In this document: in pieces, positions 13,499 through 17,765 of the stretch | Layout: the number at the start of each line of letters is the position of its first letter | Numbering within the stretch: the first letter of the stretch is position 1 | Source of the DNA: JBNKDD01 sp050288085 | Lineage (GTDB): Bacteria; Chloroflexota; Anaerolineae; Aggregatilineales; UBA3940 | Length of the DNA: 17,765 nucleotides | Reading direction: 5' to 3' | Assembly (NCBI GenBank): GCA_050288085.1 | Contig: JBNKDD010000103.1 | Coordinates: 1 to 17,765 of the forward strand | Position numbers and translations under genes: made by a program | The notes under the pieces: model-generated | Database searches by the model: none | Seen by the model: the letters and a program-made list of their open reading frames with translations, nothing else | Told to the model about the DNA's origin: nothing

Positions 13499-14194
13499 AT
13501 GTTGATGTTTCCTACACATATCATGCTGGCTGCCGCCGGGCTGCTGTTGATATCACCGCCGCTGATCGCTGTTCAGGCAGTGATTTACGCCAACCGCCTG
13601 ACGAGTACCGGATCATATACGCTGCTGCGATTGACCCCGCTTGCCGATCACGATCTTCTCTGGATGCTCGTCAAAGGATCGCTGCGGCGGGTATGGCTGT
13701 TGTTGGTCTTAACCGCGCTGGCGATTCTGATAATGGCCCTGGGCATGACTCATCTGTCCGCCGCCTGGACCATGTCACCCTACCCGTTTTTCTCGCCGTT
13801 TTCGCTGCGTTACCGCCTGCCCGGATCGCCAACCATGTTGATCGTCTGGCGCATCGACCGGTTAGGCTGGACACCGGAATTCTACGGCTGGCTGATTGGG
13901 CTTGGCGGCGTGTCGATGCTGGCCGCGGTGATCGGTGTGCGGCTGTCGCTGCATGGCAGGCCCCCCGCGCTCGCTGCGGCGCTGACAACCTTCACCACCC
14001 AGTTAGTGATGTTATCCGGTCTGTTCATGATTCCCCTGCTCCCACTTGAGCGCCTGCCGGTCCTTTGTCGCGTCGTCACCACCCTGACAGTTGTCGCGCT
14101 GCCATACCTGCTTGCCTGGCTGTCTTTTCGCATCCGGGCCATGCTGGAATGCGATTGCCCTACGATTTTAAGCCGCCGCCACAAATCGATATAA
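13499..14194 (+). CDS. Polytopic membrane protein, possibly ABC-2-permease-like
   Basis: A 231-residue protein with about five membrane helices: near 8-28 (LAAAGLLLISPPLIAVQAVIY), 66-84 (VWLLLVLTALAILIMAL), 128-148, 160-182 and 190-210. An internal segment, SYTLLRLTPLADHDLLWMLVKG, resembles the cytoplasmic loop of ABC-2-type transporter permeases (LLRLTPLsdrdil...), which is the only functional hint. No ATPase gene is adjacent, and the protein is shorter than a usual permease half, so it may be an orphan or a remnant. The tail is basic (RRHKSI). The ATG at 13499 has only a weak ribosome site (GGGGC). An overlapping frame at 13477-14049 lacks any membrane or domain pattern and is treated as a shadow. 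Confidence 0.55.
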   Translation: MLMFPTHIMLAAAGLLLISPPLIAVQAVIYANRLTSTGSYTLLRLTPLADHDLLWMLVKGSLRRVWLLLVLTALAILIMALGMTHLSAAWTMSPYPFFSPFSLRYRLPGSPTMLIVWRIDRLGWTPEFYGWLIGLGGVSMLAAVIGVRLSLHGRPPALAAALTTFTTQLVMLSGLFMIPLLPLERLPVLCRVVTTLTVVALPYLLAWLSFRIRAMLECDCPTILSRRHKSI

Positions 14195-14487
14195 ACCTTA
14201 CAGATTTTTAACAAACTACTGGTATAATAAAAGCAGTTTACAGGTATATAATATTTTGCGCATCGAGTAGGACCACTTTACCGAAAAACCCACTTCTTCT
14301 TTAATGCGTTACTTACTGTAAATTAATACCTACAGGACTTACGCAGTTGAGCGGGCAGACAAGTTAAGCCCCTTGCCCAGGCGCAAAATCGATGGGTTTT
14401 GCCTAAGTCCTAACCTATTAAGAATGATGTGGGGCCTGAGCGCAGCCGCTAGGCTCCACTTTTGAGTTAACAATCTGGAGAACTATA
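14195..14487 (+). promoter_or_regulatory. RNase J upstream region (promoter and long leader)
   Basis: AT-rich 293-bp gap. TGGTATAAT at 14220-14228 is an extended -10, and a second TATAAT lies at 14247-14252 without a clear -35. Either gives a leader of 230-260 nt before the GTG at 14488. The leader contains the miniature element at 14333-14412. RNase J and other RNases are often autoregulated through long leaders, but nothing here proves that. Confidence 0.5.
14333..14412. mobile_element. 80-bp miniature inverted-repeat element
   Basis: The left end AGGACTTACGCA (14334-14345) and the reverse complement of the right end, AGGACTTAGGCA (14411-14400), match at 11 of 12 positions. The 80-bp unit is directly flanked by ACCTA on both sides (14328-14332 and 14413-14417), consistent with a 5-bp target duplication. 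It is too short to code for a transposase, so it would be mobilised in trans. The AGGACTTACGCA type of end is familiar from insertion-sequence termini, but I cannot assign the family. Confidence 0.65.
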
Positions 14488-16191
14488 GTGACTATGGATA
14501 CCCAAGTCGAACGACTACGCAGCGAATATGGGGAGGGATCCCTGCGCCTGATTCCCATTGGGGGATTAGGCGAAATCGGCAAAAACATGATGTTGGTGGA
14601 GTACGAAACCGACAACTCCCTCGACTCCATCGTTATCGATACCGGAATCATGTTTCCAGAAAATGACATGTTGGGGATCGACTACATCATCCCCGACTAC
14701 GGCTACATTATGGACCGGCTCGAATCGGTGCGTGGCGTAGTGGTAACCCACGGGCACGAGGACCACACCGGGGCCATCGCTCACGTAATGTCGGATATTA
14801 AGGCACCGATCTATGCTACCCAGTTGACCTGTGGTTTTCTGGAGGTCAAGCTCAGAAACGCCCACCTCCTGAACGAAAATACACTGATCACCGTCCATCC
14901 CGGCGACGCTGTCCAGATGGGGCCGTTTATCGTGGAATTCTTCCATGCCTGCCACAGCATCCCCGACAACGTAGGGTTGGGGATCACCACCCCGGTGGGC
15001 CTGATCGTGCACTCCGGCGACTACAAATTCGACCACACCCCGATCTCCGGCCAACCACCGGACTTCGCCAAACTGGCCGAATTCTCATCACGCGGGGTGC
15101 TGGCCTTGCTGGCCGACAGCACCAACGCCGATGTACCCGGCTGGACCAAATCCGAGTCGATCATTGACGCCGCCTTCGACCGCGTATTTGAGGAAGCGCC
15201 GGGCCGGATCATCGTCGCGACATTTGCCTCGCTGATTTCACGGGTGCAGCAGGTCGCAAACGCCACCCAGCGCTATAACCGGAAGCTGGCAATCGCAGGT
15301 TACTCGATGGTCGAGAATGTCAAGATGGCCCGCCGGTTGGGTTACCTGGACATCCCCGACCAGATCATGGTCGATCTGGGTCAGGCCGTCAGGATGCCCC
15401 CCAAAGATGTGACCATCATGGCAACCGGCACACAGGGCGAACCCTCAGCAGTCTTGGGCCGGATCGCCTATGGACGCCACAAGCACATTACCATCGAACC
15501 GGGCGATACGGTGGTGATGTCGGCCCAGCGCATCCCCGGCAACGAGGAGATGGTTCACCGGACGATCAACAAACTCATTCAGGGTGGGGCCGATGTCCTG
15601 TACGAATCGATTGCCCCGGTGCACGTATCCGGCCATGCTGCCCAGGAAGAGATGAAACTGCTGTTGAACCTGATCCGGCCTAAGTTCTTCGTGCCGGTTC
15701 ATGGCGAATTACGCCATCTACACATGCACGCCAAAATCGCCAACAGCATGGGAATACCGCGTGAGAATATCGCCGTCGTCGAAAACGGCACCATCCTGAC
15801 CTTCACCGCCGACAGCATGACCATCGGTGAGCGGTTCCCCGGTGGCTACGTTTATGTCGATGGAACCGGCGTAGGCGATGTTGGCCCGGCAGTCCTCCGC
15901 GACCGTGAAATCCTGGGGCGGAGCGGCTTCGTGATCGCCAATATCACCCTCGACCGTGACACCCACGAATTGATCGGCAGGCCCGAATTCACCTCGCGGG
16001 GATTTGTCTACCAGCGGGAATCCGAAGACTTGATGTTAGCCGCCGAAGAAACGGTGGTAGGGGCTTTGAATGGCAATGGCAAATCGGCCATCAACAGCAT
16101 GCGGCGGGATGTCGTGCGGAAGCTCGATAAATTCTTCTACACCGAAACCAAGCGCCGCCCGATGGTCTTTGCCTTTATCAAGGAAATCTGA
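14488..16191 (+). CDS. rnj: Ribonuclease J
   Basis: A 567-residue beta-CASP metallo-beta-lactamase ribonuclease with 5'-3' exonuclease and endonuclease activity in mRNA decay and rRNA maturation. The N-terminus has LIPIGGLGEIGKNMM and the metal motif THGHEDH (H88, H90, D92, H93), then H156 (ACHSIPD) and D178 (SGDYKFD). The beta-CASP part carries LLADSTNA (208-215), VATFASLISRVQQV, and ATGTQGEPSAVLGRIA. VHVSGHA and FVPVHGELRH complete the catalytic site. The C-terminal domain includes GVGDVGPAVLRDREILG and ends in RRPMVFAFIKEI, so the gene is complete. The start is GTG at 14488, with GGAG (14477-14480) 7 nt upstream; the ATG two codons later would be 13 nt away. It is the only RNase J in view. 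A long leader with a miniature element precedes it. Confidence 0.96.
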   Translation: MTMDTQVERLRSEYGEGSLRLIPIGGLGEIGKNMMLVEYETDNSLDSIVIDTGIMFPENDMLGIDYIIPDYGYIMDRLESVRGVVVTHGHEDHTGAIAHVMSDIKAPIYATQLTCGFLEVKLRNAHLLNENTLITVHPGDAVQMGPFIVEFFHACHSIPDNVGLGITTPVGLIVHSGDYKFDHTPISGQPPDFAKLAEFSSRGVLALLADSTNADVPGWTKSESIIDAAFDRVFEEAPGRIIVATFASLISRVQQVANATQRYNRKLAIAGYSMVENVKMARRLGYLDIPDQIMVDLGQAVRMPPKDVTIMATGTQGEPSAVLGRIAYGRHKHITIEPGDTVVMSAQRIPGNEEMVHRTINKLIQGGADVLYESIAPVHVSGHAAQEEMKLLLNLIRPKFFVPVHGELRHLHMHAKIANSMGIPRENIAVVENGTILTFTADSMTIGERFPGGYVYVDGTGVGDVGPAVLRDREILGRSGFVIANITLDRDTHELIGRPEFTSRGFVYQRESEDLMLAAEETVVGALNGNGKSAINSMRRDVVRKLDKFFYTETKRRPMVFAFIKEI

Positions 16192-16280
16192 TCTCTGTCA
16201 TCGTCGGCCTTGTGTTCCTATAGTTCCCCTGACCATTGGGAGGTGAATCGCGGGTAACGTGATTGCGAAACTATGTAGTT

Positions 16281-16299
16281 CCACCAGGAAATCTGGTGG
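16281..16299 (+). other. Hairpin in the spacer between rnj and the small helical gene
   Basis: CCACCAG (16281-16287), loop GAAAT, CTGGTGG (16293-16299): a perfect 7-bp stem without a T-run. A small AACTA/TAGTT dyad lies just upstream (16269-16280). The rest of the 16192-16400 spacer shows only a possible TATAAA (16347-16352) and the ribosome site of the next gene. Confidence 0.5.
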
Positions 16300-16400
16300 A
16301 AGCGCCGATCCGATCCGGCTTATGCAACTTCCGACGGATGGATGCGTATAAATTCATAGCAGACGACACAACTATCTGGAAATTTAAGGAGAATAATGGT

Positions 16401-16784
16401 ATGACAGACAATATCCCTGAAAATGAACGCCCTAAGTCCGAGGCTCCTGATCTGGCAGCCGAATTTGCCGACCTGGGCAAGAAAATCCGCGATGCCGTCA
16501 CCACCGCCTGGGAAAGCGAAGAGCGTAAGAAGTTACAAGACGATCTCACCGATGGATTAGAGCGGCTCTCAAAAGAACTCAGCCATGCCGCCCAGAACGT
16601 CCGCGAGTCGGAAGTTGGGAAAAAGGTTGAGGATGGCGTCAAGCAGGTTCGCCAGGATGTTGAAGCTGGCAAGGTAACCGATGAAATTCGCAAAGGGATG
16701 ATTTCCACGCTGCGCGGCTTGGGGGCTGCGCTTGATAAAATGGCCGAGAGCTTCACGCCCGTGGAAGAGACTCCGAAAGAGTAA
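16401..16784 (+). CDS. Small charged helical protein, function unknown
   Basis: A 127-residue soluble protein, rich in Lys, Glu, Asp and Ala, predicted almost entirely helical. Heptad-like stretches, such as EEFADLGKKIRDAV-type segments (AAEFADLGKKIRDAVTTAW), LQDDLTDGLERLSKEL and VGKKVEDGVKQVRQDVEAGK, suggest coiled coils or an amphipathic bundle like CsbD/apolipophorin-type stress proteins. I do not recognise a precise family. There is no signal peptide or membrane helix. The longest frame opens at 16263 and would translate the hairpin spacer. AAGGAG (16386-16391) lies 9 nt before the ATG at 16401, which is the convincing start. It follows rnj by about 210 nt and ends just before a good terminator, so it is probably a short stand-alone unit. 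Confidence 0.6.
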   Translation: MTDNIPENERPKSEAPDLAAEFADLGKKIRDAVTTAWESEERKKLQDDLTDGLERLSKELSHAAQNVRESEVGKKVEDGVKQVRQDVEAGKVTDEIRKGMISTLRGLGAALDKMAESFTPVEETPKE

Positions 16785-16795
16785 GCTTTCACCAA

Positions 16796-16816
16796 TAAAC
16801 CGTTCGGATCGGTTTA
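16796..16816 (+). terminator. Hairpin after the small helical gene
   Basis: TAAACCG (16796-16802), loop TTCGGAT, CGGTTTA (16810-16816). It lies 12 bp beyond the stop and has no T-run; it may stabilise the 3' end or work with the next hairpin. Confidence 0.4.
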
Positions 16817-16828
16817 GCTCAAGAGATG

Positions 16829-16860
16829 GGGATGAGAGATCATCCCTGTTTCGCTTTTTT
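16829..16860 (+). terminator. Intrinsic terminator
   Basis: GGGATGA (16829-16835), GAGA tetraloop, TCATCCC (16840-16846), then TGTTTCGC and six Ts (16855-16860). The T-run begins 8 nt after the stem, slightly late but convincing. Confidence 0.7.
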
Positions 16861-16969
16861 ATAGACGTTCATTCCGTTAGAAAACACAAACCCATGTGAT
16901 CGGAGTGACCGTTCCAAAAATGGGGACAAAATAGGATAAGATCTGTCAAAAAGTGAAGGACGGATCAAG

Positions 16970-17765
16970 ATGCGGCTGCAAATGAGACTGCCCAAAGTGA
17001 AACCGGGTGAGTATCAACTACCAACCGAATGTCCCTATGAGGGGTGTGACGGAAGCAACTTCAAAGCCCATCAGCAAAACTGTAAGAAGCCAATCGCTGA
17101 CACAGATTGCGGGGAGGTCAATGCCAGACGCTACGAATGTCTGAGATGTAAGCGGACCTTCCGGGTGTATCCAGAGGGAGTAAGTCGTGCCCAACGGTCA
17201 GATCGACTGAGAGGGATCGGGGTGATGCTGTATGCGCTGGGGCTGAGTTATGGGGGCACGGCGGATGTTTTAGAAGCATTGGGTTGGCCGGGGAGCAAGA
17301 GCAGTGTCTATCGCGATGTTCAAGCGGCGGGGGAAGCGGTGCAGCGGCTGCGGGCGGCTCGCACGGAGCGTCAGGTGCAGGTACTGGGAGTGGATACCAC
17401 CTTTGTGACCTGCAACCGTGAACAGGTCACGATTGGGATCGGGGTCGATGCTCTGGTCGGTGATACGTTAACTATTGAGGTGGTTGAATCCGAGTCGACT
17501 GAGGCCTTGCAACCCTTCGTTGAGGAGTTGATAGAAGTTTTTAAGGTAGAAGTGCTACTGAGTGACGACCAGGACACCTACAAAACCATCGCGGATGAAA
17601 ACGCCTTACGGCACAGCGTCTGCCGGGCCCATGTCAATCGAAATGTGGCCAGGTTGGTGGGTGAATTAGGCACACGGGCACTGGACCGGCCTGACCCCAA
17701 ACCACCTGGTGTATCGGGCAATCTGGAGCAGTTTCTGGCAGACATCGAGTACTTTCAATGGCTGG
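16970..17765 (+). CDS. Zinc-ribbon DDE/MULE-like transposase (5' part)
   Basis: 265 codons are visible, open to the right edge. The N-terminus has a zinc ribbon (C21, C26, C57, C60: ECPYEGC and YECLRCKRTFRVYPEG). A helix-turn-helix-like segment follows (SYGGTADVLEALGWPGSKSSVYRDV, about 93-117). The catalytic core begins with VLGVDTTFV (D142, first acidic residue) and continues to LLSDDQDTYK (D199/D200) and CRAHVNRN (C218, H221), the C/DxxH motif characteristic of MULE and IS256-like enzymes. The third acidic residue would lie beyond the edge. AAGGA is 9-10 nt before the ATG. No stop or frameshift is seen in the visible part, so the truncation is only the window limit. The left end of the element should lie in 16861-16969, but without the right end I cannot define the terminal repeats. 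Confidence 0.8.
   Translation, partial: MRLQMRLPKVKPGEYQLPTECPYEGCDGSNFKAHQQNCKKPIADTDCGEVNARRYECLRCKRTFRVYPEGVSRAQRSDRLRGIGVMLYALGLSYGGTADVLEALGWPGSKSSVYRDVQAAGEAVQRLRAARTERQVQVLGVDTTFVTCNREQVTIGIGVDALVGDTLTIEVVESESTEALQPFVEELIEVFKVEVLLSDDQDTYKTIADENALRHSVCRAHVNRNVARLVGELGTRALDRPDPKPPGVSGNLEQFLADIEYFQWL

Larger units (their letters stand above)
16785..16969 (+). other. Spacer with terminators and the presumed left end of an insertion sequence
   Basis: Contains the two hairpins described separately, then about 110 bp that probably include the left terminus of the transposon. No coding sequence was found. Confidence 0.4.

Noticed and set aside
13477..14049. Plus-strand frame overlapping the polytopic membrane protein
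   Set aside because: The 13499 frame shows regular membrane helices, while this one is Arg/Asp-rich without a domain pattern.

Overview
The window looks like chromosomal DNA from a moderately GC-rich bacterium, most likely a member of the Chloroflexota (Anaerolineae-like). This placement is inferred from gene content, not from a marker gene. The pointers are a secreted lipoprotein joining an NBR1-type Ig-like domain to an SdrD-B-like repeat, a large GT-C (PMT_2/ArnT-like) glycosyltransferase coupled to a membrane-anchored glycosidase, RNase J, canonical TATAAT promoters with AGGAGG ribosome sites, and many short dispersed palindromic repeats.

Layout. 1-274 (-) is the N-terminal part of a SAM-dependent methyltransferase cut by the window edge. 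468-1520 (-) encodes an EVE/PUA-like domain fused to a PD-(D/E)XK-type nuclease domain, the most plausible defence or modified-base-sensing gene here. 1704-4146 (+) holds a ClbS/DfsB-family protein, the lipoprotein, and a metallo-beta-lactamase-fold hydrolase with an unusual start. 4183-8614 (-) holds an orphan membrane protein and an overlapping glycosidase/GT-C glycosyltransferase pair. 8764-10971 (-) is the purine pair xpt-guaA, behind a structured leader of about 200 nt and with a terminator-like hairpin between the genes. 11282-14194 (+) holds a GNAT-type acetyltransferase, two tandem STAS-like paralogues each with its own promoter, and a polytopic membrane protein. 14488-16784 (+) holds RNase J, preceded by an 80-bp miniature element with terminal inverted repeats and flanking direct repeats, and a small helical protein that ends at an intrinsic terminator. 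From 16970 to the right edge is the 5' part of a zinc-ribbon DDE/MULE-like transposase.

Functional links. xpt and guaA both feed GMP synthesis (xanthine salvage to XMP, then XMP to GMP). The glycosidase and glycosyltransferase overlap by 11 nt and probably act together at the membrane on surface polysaccharide or glycolipid. The lipoprotein and the MBL hydrolase are 18 nt apart and probably co-transcribed. The rest look like single-gene units.

I see no CRISPR array, tRNA, rRNA, complete prophage or clearly assembled new multi-gene system. The features most worth a second look are the EVE-nuclease fusion, the xpt leader and the hairpin before guaA, the miniature element before RNase J, the dispersed hairpin repeats that supply coding sequence and a stop codon, and the MBL gene that lacks a normal start codon behind a perfect ribosome site.
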